Of a DNA stretch of 64,000 nt, positions 44,330 through 53,045 are shown one piece after another; positions within the stretch are counted from its first letter, which is position 1; each line of letters begins with the position of its first letter. The notes below the pieces were generated by a model. It was not told the origin of the DNA, ran no database searches, and worked only from the letters and a program-made list of their open reading frames with translations. Where the stretch lies: NCBI GenBank assembly GCA_037190805.1, contig JBBCJR010000020.1:1-64000 (forward strand). Reading direction: 5' to 3'. Source of the stretch: JBBCJR01 sp037190805 (lineage in GTDB: Bacteria; Pseudomonadota; Alphaproteobacteria; Sphingomonadales; Sphingomonadaceae). Position numbers and translations under genes: made by a program.

Positions 44330-44384
44330 CATATGGAAACAACCATATCGGAATAATCACTTGACAGGGTGATATTCCATATGG
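44330..44384. promoter_or_regulatory. right operator cluster
   Basis: Contains CATATGGAAAC (44,330), CCATATCGGAATAAT (44,343-44,357) and, inverted, GATATTCCATATGG (44,371-44,384). The last lies inside the spacer of the rightward promoter, so bound repressor would block it. The repressor's own promoter must also be here. Confidence 0.65.
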
Positions 44385-44390
44385 GTATAA
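44361..44390 (+). promoter_or_regulatory. rightward sigma-70 promoter (pR-like)
   Basis: TTGACA at 44,361-44,366, an 18-base spacer and GTATAA at 44,385-44,390. The start point would fall at about 44,397, the A of the cro-like ATG, which suggests a leaderless message. Confidence 0.7.
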
Positions 44391-44396
44391 GTGTGC

Positions 44397-44654
44397 ATGA
44401 AACTCGATCAATATTTGCGCGAGAAGGGTGTCACTCATGCCGAGTTTGCGGCTCGAATCGGCTGTGAGCAGCCATCGGTAACGCGTTTCGCCAAGGGGCG
44501 GCGCGTGCCCTCGCCGGAATTGATGAGGCGGATCGCTATCGAAACGTGCGGAGCGGTCACGGCAAATGATTTCTACGCGATTGAAAACACAATCGCGCGA
44601 TCGCCAGATCGCAAGGGTGGCACAGTGAGATGCAATGCAGGGGATGCAGCATGA
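44397..44654 (+). CDS. Cro-like DNA-binding protein, 85 aa
   Basis: ATG 44,397 has no ribosome site and is placed at the predicted transcription start. A helix-turn-helix is visible at residues 13-40 (VTHAEFAARIGCEQPSVTRFAKGRR). First gene of the rightward operon opposite the repressor, the place of cro. Its stop overlaps the next gene by ATGA. Confidence 0.8.
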   Translation: MKLDQYLREKGVTHAEFAARIGCEQPSVTRFAKGRRVPSPELMRRIAIETCGAVTANDFYAIENTIARSPDRKGGTVRCNAGDAA

Positions 44655-44884
44655 ACGCTTCGCTCTTCATTCTTGATCTAGCTGCTGGAGGGTTGATGGG
44701 CTTTGGCTTTGCCATGACCCTGACGGGCCTCAATGCGTGGCGCCGCCTGATCGCCCCTATAGCCTGCAACTGCCAACCGCTGGGTAACGACGGTGCTGAC
44801 GAGTTTCCAGAAGGGGCAGGCCATAATGGCCACAATAGCGCCGCGAGTCTCATTGCGCAGAATAGCTATGAGGTCGGCCAGTGA
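44651..44884 (+). CDS. hypothetical membrane protein, 77 aa
   Basis: ATG 44,651 overlaps the cro-like stop. One hydrophobic segment (residues 4-26, FILDLAAGGLMGFGFAMTL) and a His/Asn-rich soluble tail. Function unknown. The stop overlaps the next gene's GTG. Confidence 0.6.
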   Translation: MNASLFILDLAAGGLMGFGFAMTLTGLNAWRRLIAPIACNCQPLGNDGADEFPEGAGHNGHNSAASLIAQNSYEVGQ

Positions 44885-45441
44885 ACGCCGCGCGGATCAG
44901 CAAGGCGTTGATCAGGGATGCCTTGGCACCACTGAACGATTGGTTGGCGACGGCTCGACCGGGCGCGCGGTTGGCCTATGCTCATGGTTACTCGTTGGGA
45001 AAAACGCCGTCTGTGATCGCGGCCCGGATGTTGTTCGACGAGGGAGAAGTGGACCTAGTGCAAGCGCGGTCCGAAGGTCGGCCGGGGTTCGATTATTTCG
45101 TGGTGCGCCGAGCGACGGTGATGCCGCGCAATCATTTCGGATTTGGGCGGACGGCTTCGACGGCGGCGCCACATAAGCCGCGTAATCCTGACCAGACGCC
45201 GGCCATGGACCAGCATGATGTAGCGATGATGGCGCTGCTTAACGCTGCAGCGGGGACCAGTAAGCCGTGTCCGACCAATGCCGAATTATCAAGCGCATTG
45301 GGTCTGAAAGGCCCCGACGCTGCCGCATATCGTCTCCGCAAGCTGACGCAGGCCGGGGCGATCGAGGTGGTGGCGATGCCTCCCGACCGGCGGTTGATCA
45401 GGGTCGTCACGACGGGGCTGCTGACGAGGGCTTCGATGTGA
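44881..45441 (+). CDS. winged-helix-like replication-operon protein, 186 aa
   Basis: GTG 44,881 overlaps the upstream stop. The C-terminal half holds a winged helix (MMALLNAAAGTSKPCPTNAELSSALGLKGPDAAAYRLRKLTQAGAIEV), which suggests DNA binding; the N-terminal half is unassigned. It may be a replication initiator accessory or regulator. The small gene that follows starts inside its last codons. Confidence 0.65.
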   Translation: MNAARISKALIRDALAPLNDWLATARPGARLAYAHGYSLGKTPSVIAARMLFDEGEVDLVQARSEGRPGFDYFVVRRATVMPRNHFGFGRTASTAAPHKPRNPDQTPAMDQHDVAMMALLNAAAGTSKPCPTNAELSSALGLKGPDAAAYRLRKLTQAGAIEVVAMPPDRRLIRVVTTGLLTRASM

Positions 45442-45581
45442 GTGAGCCCGCAAGCGGCCGAGCTGATGGCCCATTCGCTAGAAAGACATGTAGAGATTGG
45501 GAGGCGGGAGTGCGCGTCCAAAATGAGACGACGTTGATCGGCCATGCCCGCAACCGGTTGGAGGAGGATGTGCCGTTCTGA
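45438..45581 (+). CDS. 47-residue hypothetical protein
   Basis: GTG 45,438 overlaps the previous stop, with GAGGG upstream. It begins MSEPASGRADGPFARKT and ends RLEEDVPF. Coding-like and in tight register with the operon, but no family is recognised. Confidence 0.5.
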   Translation: MSEPASGRADGPFARKTCRDWEAGVRVQNETTLIGHARNRLEEDVPF

Positions 45582-45952
45582 CGGTCATCATCCCCTAATC
45601 GCAAATATATCTTGTCATCTGGAGCGTCAGTGATGGCGAATGTTGACGTGTGCCCGAAAGGCCTCGAGGCAGCGAAGATGGCGGTCTTGCCAGGGAGGCG
45701 GCACATAAAAAAAGACAGGCCTAGCGATCTGCCTGTTGAGAAATGCGGTCACGCAACGAGCCGGAATAGACAAGGTGACGCAGGCCCGAATCGCTTTCAT
45801 GGCGCGGGAGCAGTCGCGGATATCGCGCACCTGCTCATCGGCAGTACCCGAATATGCGAATACAGGATCAAGCGGGAGGGCTACGTATTGCGACCCTGCT
45901 GGCTGCTCCATGACCGACATTATCTGTCGATGTGGGGAATGAGGCTGGCAGG
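45582..45952. other. gap of 371 bases before the primase gene
   Basis: Both strands have moderate open frames here: plus 45,736-45,942 (ending MTDIICRCGE) and minus from about 45,920 (MSVMEQPAGSQYVALPLDP). Neither has a clear ribosome site or known family. A minus-strand terminator-like hairpin lies at 45,706-45,736. Confidence 0.4.
45706..45736 (-). terminator. terminator-like hairpin on minus strand
   Basis: Read leftward, a 6-bp stem (ACAGGC/GCCTGT, loop of 10) is followed by seven T. It would end a leftward transcript in a region whose known genes all point right, so a small leftward RNA or gene may exist here. Confidence 0.45.
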
Positions 45953-48586
45953 ATGATCGGGGGCCGTTCTGCCTCTTCTCCAATCCTCGATGCGGCGCTG
46001 GGCTATGCAAGCGCGGGGTGGCGGGTATTCCCATGCTCGCCGGTGACAAAGGCGCCGCTGCTGGCGGCGGACAGGGATCCAGCGGGCAAACCGATCCCGA
46101 ACACTGGTGGGTTTCGCAAGGCGACAACCGATCCCCGTCAAATCTTGGCGTGGTGGAAGAAATGGCCGCGGGCGATGATCGGCGCGGTGACGGGGCCAGG
46201 CATGGACGCGTTCGTGGTCGATTTTGACGTCGGCAAGGACGCGGAGACGGGCAAGCTGTTCACCCTTTATAACCGGATCGAAGCGCTGGAAGCGATGTTG
46301 GGCTGTCGGCTGCCGGAAACGGCGATGGCAATCACGCGCAACGGCGGTTGCCACCTTTATTTTGCTTTACCGACGTTGCCCGAGGGTATGCGGCTGGGCA
46401 ACCGAGACAAGGGTCTGCCGTTCAAAATTAACGTTCGGGGCGACAATACAGGTTACGTCATTGTGCCGCCTAGCCGGATGCAGGAGGGCACCAACTATCG
46501 CTGGGTGAGGGGCCGTCGTTATTCCGATGTGGGTGCGCTGTCAGCGCCGCAGGCGCTGATTGATCTGCTGATGGTGCCCATGGATAGGACGAGAGCGGAA
46601 GTGGCCTCGTCATTGGCGCCGATGCGGCGGTCGGCGGATATGATAGAGATTGACGAGACGGTTCGACGGTTCGTGATCGCCGCGATTGACGGCGAATGCC
46701 GGGCGATCTCGACAGCACTCAAGGGGAATCGCAACAACCGGCTCTATGAAGGGGCCATAGCGCTAGGATCGTTGGTTGGTGCAGGCGCAGTATCGCGGAC
46801 AACGGTAGAGGGGGCGCTGCTCGACGTCGGGCTGGGGCTTGAGGGAGCTGACCTCAACAATGTGACCGGCACTGTTAGACGCGGGCTCGACTGGGGCGAG
46901 CAGCATCCGCGCGACCTGTCTGATGTTGGGGGCCGTGCTGGACAACACGCCGAGCATTGTGATCGTAGGCAGCAGTTGCCTTTCTATAAAGGTAGTGGTG
47001 GTCGTATCGACGGCCAGATAGGGCGCTTGGGGGAAGATGCGCTCAACGCCAAGCTGGCGTTCTATCCACTCACCGATCTTGGCAACGCCGAGCGATTTCG
47101 CGAGCGGCATGGCCATGCATTCCGATGGTGCCCGGCGATTGGCTGGCTGGCGTGGGATGGACAGAGATGGAATGCTCAGGCGGCCGGCCAACTAGTGGCG
47201 CGGGCGGTCTATGACACAGTGCGGTCAATACTGGCGGAGGCGGCATTGGTCGCAGTGAGCGGGCGCCAGGACCGTGATGTCGAAGGCGGACTGGATTTCA
47301 GCGTCAAGACGACGGAGAGCGGCAAGGTAACGCTGTTCTCGGACACGATCCGGCAGCATGCGCGGTCATCTGAGTCAGCAAGCCGGATTGCATGCATTGC
47401 CCACCTCGCCAAGGCGTGGCTGACGGTGGAGGCAGAGAATCTAGACATAAATCCTTATAAAATAAACATGTTGAATGGCACTTTGACGCTAATACGCGAA
47501 GTTCGAGGTGGGCGAGCAACGGGGAGGCTGAGCTTTGGGGCGGCTGATCCAAATGATCTGATCACCAAGATGGCGCCGGTGGAGTACGACCCAAAGGCAC
47601 TCTGCCCAGTCTATGACGCTTTCCTGTCGCGCGTGCAGCCGAAAGAGATGATCAGACGATTCCTGCACCAGTGGGGAGGGCTGTCACTGACCGGTAATGT
47701 CACCGAACAGAAGCTGGCTTTTTTCTATGGCGGAGGGTCGAACGGCAAGTCGACGCTGGTCGATGCGTGGGCATGGGTGGCGGGTGAGTATTCGACGACA
47801 GTGCCGATCGAGACCTTTCTGGACCAGGGGCGATCACGCAAGGGCGGGGATGCAACGCCGGACCTAGCCCAATTGGGAGGGGTTAGGCTCCTACGCACAT
47901 CGGAACCTGAGAAGGGGACGAAACTGGCAGAGGCCTTGATCAAGCTCGTCACTGGGTCGGAGCCCATGAAGGTCCGAAATCTCAACCTGCCGTTTTTCGA
48001 GTTGCGGCCCCAGTTCAAACTGACGGTGTCAGGAAATCACAAGCCGGTCATCAAAGGTACCGACGACGGAATCTGGCGCCGCGTGATGCTGGTACCATGG
48101 ATCATTCAGATTCCTGACGAAGAGAAGGACCGCGACCTGTGGTCAAAGCTACGGACGGAAGCGAGCGGGATTCTCAACCGGCTGTTGGCGGGATTGATCG
48201 ATTGGGCTGAAAATCGGCTGATCGAGCCTGATGACGTGACCGAAGCGACGCGAAAGTATCGCGAGGCTTCAGACCAACTGGGCCGGTTCCTTGCTGAATG
48301 CACGCTTCCTAAAGCTGGCGCGAAAGCGAAGTCATCGACGCTATTCCAGTTGTTTCAGGCATGGGCGAAGGCGACTGGTGCAGCCGAGTGGCAGCAGGTC
48401 GGTTTCAGCCGCGCCATGGAGGATCGTGGGTTCGAGAAAAAGCAGTCGAACGGCATGCAGTGGCTGGACCTGGCAATCGTTAAAACGGTCGATGACTTCC
48501 GTGAGGATGTGTTGGGCGGGGGAGGCTGCCGCCCTGCCTGGCCAAGTACCCTATCCGATTATGGCGATGAGAGCGACCTGCCGTGA
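45953..48586 (+). CDS. bifunctional primase-polymerase/D5-P4-type helicase, 877 aa
   Basis: ATG 45,953 preferred; GTG 45,932 possible. The N-terminal 200 residues are a prim-pol domain (GWRVFPCSPVTKAP, VDFDVGKDAETG, HLYFALP). The C-terminal part is a superfamily 3 helicase with D5-type N domain, Walker A GGGSNGKST near residue 595 and a later LTVSGNHKP box. Such proteins prime and unwind the element's own replication, as in P4. The sequence just downstream looks like an origin. Confidence 0.92.
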   Translation: MIGGRSASSPILDAALGYASAGWRVFPCSPVTKAPLLAADRDPAGKPIPNTGGFRKATTDPRQILAWWKKWPRAMIGAVTGPGMDAFVVDFDVGKDAETGKLFTLYNRIEALEAMLGCRLPETAMAITRNGGCHLYFALPTLPEGMRLGNRDKGLPFKINVRGDNTGYVIVPPSRMQEGTNYRWVRGRRYSDVGALSAPQALIDLLMVPMDRTRAEVASSLAPMRRSADMIEIDETVRRFVIAAIDGECRAISTALKGNRNNRLYEGAIALGSLVGAGAVSRTTVEGALLDVGLGLEGADLNNVTGTVRRGLDWGEQHPRDLSDVGGRAGQHAEHCDRRQQLPFYKGSGGRIDGQIGRLGEDALNAKLAFYPLTDLGNAERFRERHGHAFRWCPAIGWLAWDGQRWNAQAAGQLVARAVYDTVRSILAEAALVAVSGRQDRDVEGGLDFSVKTTESGKVTLFSDTIRQHARSSESASRIACIAHLAKAWLTVEAENLDINPYKINMLNGTLTLIREVRGGRATGRLSFGAADPNDLITKMAPVEYDPKALCPVYDAFLSRVQPKEMIRRFLHQWGGLSLTGNVTEQKLAFFYGGGSNGKSTLVDAWAWVAGEYSTTVPIETFLDQGRSRKGGDATPDLAQLGGVRLLRTSEPEKGTKLAEALIKLVTGSEPMKVRNLNLPFFELRPQFKLTVSGNHKPVIKGTDDGIWRRVMLVPWIIQIPDEEKDRDLWSKLRTEASGILNRLLAGLIDWAENRLIEPDDVTEATRKYREASDQLGRFLAECTLPKAGAKAKSSTLFQLFQAWAKATGAAEWQQVGFSRAMEDRGFEKKQSNGMQWLDLAIVKTVDDFREDVLGGGGCRPAWPSTLSDYGDESDLP

Positions 48587-48729
48587 CGCGGTTTGGAAAG
48601 GTTTACGGAGGCGAGGTGGAAGGAGTTTTGGAAGGTGAAAACGATGAATTTGAGTGGCATTGGAAGGGATGGAAGCAATTTCGTGACCCTGGCCTCATGC
48701 GCGCGCATTCGCGCGCGCATGCAGTGTGA
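48583..48729 (+). CDS. possible 48-residue frame through the iteron region
   Basis: GTG 48,583 overlaps the primase stop; the product would be TRFGKVYGGEVEGVLEGEN... with Trp/Lys-rich repeats caused by GGAAGG iterons. The repeats may be there for DNA reasons rather than for protein, so I hold this as doubtful. Confidence 0.25.
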   Translation: MTRFGKVYGGEVEGVLEGENDEFEWHWKGWKQFRDPGLMRAHSRAHAV

Positions 48730-48770
48730 CCTGATTGATCTTTCCATATCTTCCATCCCTTCCAAAGCTC
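48588..48770. repeat. iteron cluster and nested inverted repeats, candidate origin
   Basis: TTGGAA/TGGAAGG words occur at about 48,592, 48,617, 48,628, 48,661 and inverted at 48,742-48,764. A 15-bp inverted repeat has arms at 48,661-48,675 and 48,750-48,764. Inside it lies a perfect 11-bp palindrome of alternating GC (48,696-48,706 and 48,711-48,721, loop ATTC). It is directly downstream of the primase gene. Confidence 0.55.
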
Positions 48771-48861
48771 TCCAACAAATATCCGAATTATTGTGTTTAC
48801 CGGGCTTCGGTCGTGGCGGCGCTGCGTTGCGCGCACCATTTCGGATGGAAGGGGGCGCGTG

Positions 48862-49302
48862 ATGATAGTGGATCAGGACGTTTGGACCCATGAAGCAGTT
48901 GAGGAGCGGCTGATCGAGGCGTGGCTGCTGCTGCATCGCATGCCAGATCGCGAGGCAGCATGGATGAGGCAGACCGTCATGAGCTTGTGGCGTCAGGTCA
49001 AGCGCGAATGGGATTCCTATAGTCAGGACAGCGAAGACGTGCGGTTGCTGCTGGGTGCGCGAGCGGTCGAGGTCGACCGTATGAATGAGGCGCTGGACTG
49101 GCTCGGTCATGTGCGGCCGATCGACCGAAAGCTAGTTGGCCTTGTTATCAAGATCAAAGCGCGTGGTTATGGCGAGGTGCCATGGACGCTGATCCGCGCG
49201 CGGTTGGGCTGGGATGTGAGTGCCGATGCATGCCGAAAGCGTTACGGGCGGGCGATCCATGCTATTGCTCTCAAATTAAATCTTGCATTTTCAAGGGCGT
49301 AA
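48862..49302 (+). CDS. DUF6362-like phage protein, 146 aa
   Basis: I chose ATG 48,862 (MIVDQDVWTHEAVEERLIEAW). The C-terminal helix-turn-helix-like segment (GYGEVPWTLIRARLGWDVSADACRKRYGRAIHAI) fits a DNA-binding role, as in sigma-70 region 4-like phage proteins. This gene often precedes terminase genes in related phages as I recall them; here no terminase follows. Confidence 0.7.
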   Translation: MIVDQDVWTHEAVEERLIEAWLLLHRMPDREAAWMRQTVMSLWRQVKREWDSYSQDSEDVRLLLGARAVEVDRMNEALDWLGHVRPIDRKLVGLVIKIKARGYGEVPWTLIRARLGWDVSADACRKRYGRAIHAIALKLNLAFSRA

Positions 49303-49746
49303 TGGAAAATTTCAGCGAGTGCATTTTGTTGTTCCGTTATGTCCGCCAAAAATGCTATTTGAACACCATAATGGCCGAAGCGTATGCTGCTCTGCCTTTT
49401 TCTTTACAATAGATCCAAATAGCTACGACGTCCCCGGCTTTTCGGTCGATGGTCAGTTTGTTCAGTTCAGCGGCGTAAGGCGCAGAACGATGCTGGGGCA
49501 CTTTTGGCGAACGTCCGACCTATTTTTGACAGGAAGTCGAGACGGTCGTGCCGATTTTATCGGTCAATCTCTCATGGCCAATAGTACCAAGCCGTCGTTG
49601 TTAACTGAATCGAACAGTCGAAGCATTCATCCCAAGTCACTGCTTTCAGCGATCTGATCGTCAGCGGCGAGGGATTTGTTTGCTGTCACCTCGAACAAAT
49701 GAACCCGAATAAAGCGCCAACCTTTTTTGGTTGGACAACAGCCTAG
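49303..49746. other. gap of 444 bases where head genes would be expected
   Basis: No convincing coding frame: the plus frame to 49,657 has a poor composition and no start signal. A small hairpin (CCAACC, six T, GGTTGG) lies at 49,717-49,734. Base composition is AT-richer than in the neighbours. It is the likely junction of the head-gene loss. Confidence 0.5.
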
Positions 49747-49778
49747 GCCGTCTCGATCTTCGAGGCGGTCTTTTTTTT
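49747..49778 (+). terminator. strong intrinsic terminator just before the tail genes
   Basis: A 10-bp stem (49,747-49,756 with 49,760-49,769, two wobble pairs) with 3-nt loop is followed by CTTTTTTTT. The next ATG is only 14 bases further, too close for a separate promoter, so tail expression must rely on read-through or antitermination. Confidence 0.75.
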
Positions 49779-49792
49779 GAAAGATCACCAGC

Positions 49793-50206
49793 ATGGCCAA
49801 AGATCTGAAACTTTCGACGGCGGCGCGGAATGCTATGCTGAATGCGTTGGCTGATCAGATCAGCGCGGATGCTGTTATCCGCATCTATTCCGGCACGAAG
49901 CCGACGAACGTGGTGGCGGGAATCGGTGGTGCAACGATGCTGGCCGAACTGACCGGCGGCGACCCATTCGCGGGACCGGCGGCTGGCGGTGTACTGACGG
50001 CTAACTCGATCACAGAGGCGAGCGCTGCTGCTGCAACAGGTACGGCCAGTTGGTTTCGCATCTATCAGGCCGACGGCGTCACAGCAGTCGTTGACGGGAC
50101 GGTCGGTGCGAGCAGCGATTTCGACCTGCAGTTGAGCACCATCGAAATTGTCCAGGATGCCACGATGCAGGTGACTGCGCTCACCATCACCCAGCCTGAC
50201 GGCTAA
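49793..50206 (+). CDS. phage structural protein, 137 aa
   Basis: The sequence (STAARNAMLNALADQI, RIYSGTKPT, LAELTGGDPFAGPAAGGVLTAN, ASWFRIYQADG) belongs to a recurrent small beta-rich phage protein found between head and tail genes; I know it only as a hypothetical virion protein. Ribosome site weak. First gene of the tail module after the terminator. Confidence 0.7.
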   Translation: MAKDLKLSTAARNAMLNALADQISADAVIRIYSGTKPTNVVAGIGGATMLAELTGGDPFAGPAAGGVLTANSITEASAAAATGTASWFRIYQADGVTAVVDGTVGASSDFDLQLSTIEIVQDATMQVTALTITQPDG

Positions 50207-50249
50207 GCGAACTTCATCCCTTCCACAGACATTCCCGCAAGGACGATTT

Positions 50250-53030
50250 ATGGCCTCTGGCGACCTTCTATCGCTGACCGTTCGCGATGCGACGCCGATC
50301 GACCCGGACGGGGGCGGGATCGGCGCGGACGGTTCGGGCTGGACCGCGTCGATCGTCATCGACGGGCTGTCGACGGGCGGGACGGTCGATCCGTCGAAGG
50401 TGGTGCTGACGGTTCAGGACCCCGGCTATGACGCGACCGGCGCCGCCGTGACGCGGACCCGGACCATCCGGGGCACGGTGCCGATCCGCCGGCAATATCC
50501 GAACAACACCCAGCGCATGATCAGCGCTGGCGGCGGTCAGCTGACGCTCATGATCGGGCTCGACGATCTGGTCTATGCCGGATCGACGATCACGGCCGTC
50601 GATATCGCCAGCGGCTTCTATACCGGCGCCGCGGCTGGGGCGCCGGCGAGCGTCACCAACGCGTCGACGCGGGCCTATACCAAGCCGGTGGCGGGGTTCC
50701 TGAACCTGCCCCAGGAGCGCGCGACGGGTAGCGGCTATGATGTCGAGCTGGTCGCCTTTCATCGCGACGCGATGCTGGGCCGGCAGGTGGCTTGCGTCCG
50801 GTTTCAGGGGCGTGACCCGGCGGCGCATGCCACTGCGGTGCAGACGGCGGGCGCGGTGTCGCTGTCGACGATCCTGACCCGGGGGCATCCACCGGAGGTT
50901 TACAAGGCGACGATCCCGCTTGCGGCGCTGGACCAGGCGGTGTCCGGGCAGGCATCGGCTTGCTGTACCGTCAATGCTGAGGTCTATCCCTGGATCGGTG
51001 ACAGCACGGCCGTGCTGGACATGACGGCGGATGGCGCGAGCTGGCCGACGTCGAGCCCGATCACGCCGCTCAAATTCTGCAACGACAAGGGTGGCAGCTA
51101 TGGCGGCGCGCTGGCTTATGTGCGGGCAGGCGCATCGGGCGGCACGGTGTCGCTGGATGCCATGACGGCGCGGGGAGCGCCGTTCCCTTCGCTGAACGCC
51201 GCCTTGGTCGCAATCCGGACGTTCAACAACGCCAGTCGCGGGCACAACGACCACTCGGGTGCGACCATCTATCTGATGGATGATGGCGCCGGCGGGCCAG
51301 TGACGCATGTTCAGGGTGGGAGCGTGACAGGCTTAGCCTATGGCCAGTGCTGGACCGATGTCAGAGTCGACCCCCTAGCGACAGGGACGGTGCGGCTGGC
51401 GACATCGGGCGAGTCAATTCCGCATCTGCTACGTTATTGCTGCCCGATCGTTCACGATAGCGGCAAGAATGGCTTTGCCGTGCCGAATGGTGGGCCAACA
51501 AATCAACAAATGCTGGCATTCGATGGCGCTGAAATAACAGCAGAAGAACCGACGCTAAGCTTTGCGAGAGGCGGTCAAGACCTCACCTATTACCGTAATA
51601 CGACGGTCTCTGGCGTTGTGAATAATTCCAGGGTATTCAACATTCAAGGAACGTCTCGTGTTCAGCAGGTGTTCGTGGCCGGAGTCGAGATTTTATCTTC
51701 TTCGGCAAACCAGACGCTAAACACGGCGCAGTTTGTGGTCGGCAACATGTTCGCGCGTGTGACTCACGATGAACTTAATGCTGCTACCTATCCGAACCAG
51801 GATGCGCCGGAGGCGATGATCATCGCCAACAATCGCTTCCTCGACAAGCAAGCGGCTGGATTGATCGGTTATCAGCGTGAATATCCCAAGGGCATCGCTA
51901 TCGTTCAGAATGTTTATGAGCGGGCGAACGTCACCGTGGGCGGGTTTCCCCTGATGATCGCGGGCGACGGCGCGGACAGGGTGCTGCCGAACCTGATCGA
52001 GCACCACAACCTCACGCTGGGGGAGCGGTCGAACCGCCTCTATGCCGACGTCGCGGGCAACGCGGTGGCACCCAGCGGGCGGATCAAGCGCGGCACGTCG
52101 CGGTTCAACATCTGGTATAATCTCAACGTCAAGCAGGACCCTTATATCGTCAACACGACGGCGACGGGCCGGGTCGGCAACTGGGAATATGCCGGTGGCG
52201 TCGGCAATCTTGGCAATGTCTCGCTGATCGGTGCCTATGGCGCGCCCAACCAGCCTGATCCCAATGGCGTCAGCTGGTTGGGTCTATGGTGGGAGCCGGG
52301 ATCGAACCATAATGTCTCGGCCGGCGGGCCGCCGGTGGCGTTCGTCGATGACAAGTCCGCGGTCGGGGGCACGACCGGCGCGGGCTTTGGCGACTATCAC
52401 CTGACCGGCGACAGCAACGCCGCCTATGCGCGCGTGCCGGCGGGCAGGGCCGTGCTGGCGTTCGATCTGGGCGGCGAGATGCGCCTCAACGACGGCCGAG
52501 GGGCGGCGGGACCCTATGAACGATTTGCCGATCCAGAGGAGGTCACCGGATCGGCGGCGTTAAGCCTCGGCCGGATGCGAATGTCGGGCCATGCGCTTGT
52601 AATTCCGCAAGGCGGCGGCGGATTGACATTGCAGGACGCTCTGGTTGCCCGGCTAATCGCTGCGGCGCCCGTCGCGGCCCTAGCTGGCAATCGCATCTAC
52701 TGGTTGCGCCGCCCCGAAGAAGGGGCGCTCCCGGCGGTGACGTTGCAGTTGATCAGCCGGCCTATACCATCGCTCTACAAGGGCCAGCAACGGCTGCTGC
52801 GGGCGCGGGTTCAGGCTGACTGCTGGGCGGAAACCCCAGCAGAGGCCATGGCCCTGGCCGACGCAATTGAAGCGACGATCGTGCCTGAAACGGTCGTCGG
52901 TAATGTGCGCTTCCAGCGCAGCTTCATCGACAATCGATCGGACGACGACGGCAGCGGGGACCAGTCGATCGAGACCGAGTTCAATCCCCGTTCCCGGCTG
53001 GACCTGCTGGTCTGGCACATCATCACCTGA
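50250..53030 (+). CDS. beta-helical tail protein fused to a DUF3168-like tail-completion domain, 926 aa
   Basis: Residues 1-770 are a virion protein with a beta-sandwich start and a right-handed beta-helix middle. A module that normally ends near ALSLGRMRMSGHALVIPQG runs on without stop into about 135 residues (LTLQDALVARLIAAAPVAALAGNRIYWL...GDQSIETEFNPRSRLDLLVWH) resembling DUF3168, which is normally a separate protein of the tail terminator type. The tail tube gene follows 15 bases later. Confidence 0.75.
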   Translation: MASGDLLSLTVRDATPIDPDGGGIGADGSGWTASIVIDGLSTGGTVDPSKVVLTVQDPGYDATGAAVTRTRTIRGTVPIRRQYPNNTQRMISAGGGQLTLMIGLDDLVYAGSTITAVDIASGFYTGAAAGAPASVTNASTRAYTKPVAGFLNLPQERATGSGYDVELVAFHRDAMLGRQVACVRFQGRDPAAHATAVQTAGAVSLSTILTRGHPPEVYKATIPLAALDQAVSGQASACCTVNAEVYPWIGDSTAVLDMTADGASWPTSSPITPLKFCNDKGGSYGGALAYVRAGASGGTVSLDAMTARGAPFPSLNAALVAIRTFNNASRGHNDHSGATIYLMDDGAGGPVTHVQGGSVTGLAYGQCWTDVRVDPLATGTVRLATSGESIPHLLRYCCPIVHDSGKNGFAVPNGGPTNQQMLAFDGAEITAEEPTLSFARGGQDLTYYRNTTVSGVVNNSRVFNIQGTSRVQQVFVAGVEILSSSANQTLNTAQFVVGNMFARVTHDELNAATYPNQDAPEAMIIANNRFLDKQAAGLIGYQREYPKGIAIVQNVYERANVTVGGFPLMIAGDGADRVLPNLIEHHNLTLGERSNRLYADVAGNAVAPSGRIKRGTSRFNIWYNLNVKQDPYIVNTTATGRVGNWEYAGGVGNLGNVSLIGAYGAPNQPDPNGVSWLGLWWEPGSNHNVSAGGPPVAFVDDKSAVGGTTGAGFGDYHLTGDSNAAYARVPAGRAVLAFDLGGEMRLNDGRGAAGPYERFADPEEVTGSAALSLGRMRMSGHALVIPQGGGGLTLQDALVARLIAAAPVAALAGNRIYWLRRPEEGALPAVTLQLISRPIPSLYKGQQRLLRARVQADCWAETPAEAMALADAIEATIVPETVVGNVRFQRSFIDNRSDDDGSGDQSIETEFNPRSRLDLLVWHIIT

Positions 53031-53045
53031 AGGAAGGACCACATC

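Noticed and set aside
49283..49657. 124-residue frame after the DUF6362-like gene
   Set aside because: Poor start signal, unlike-protein composition and no recognisable domain; more likely non-coding junction DNA.
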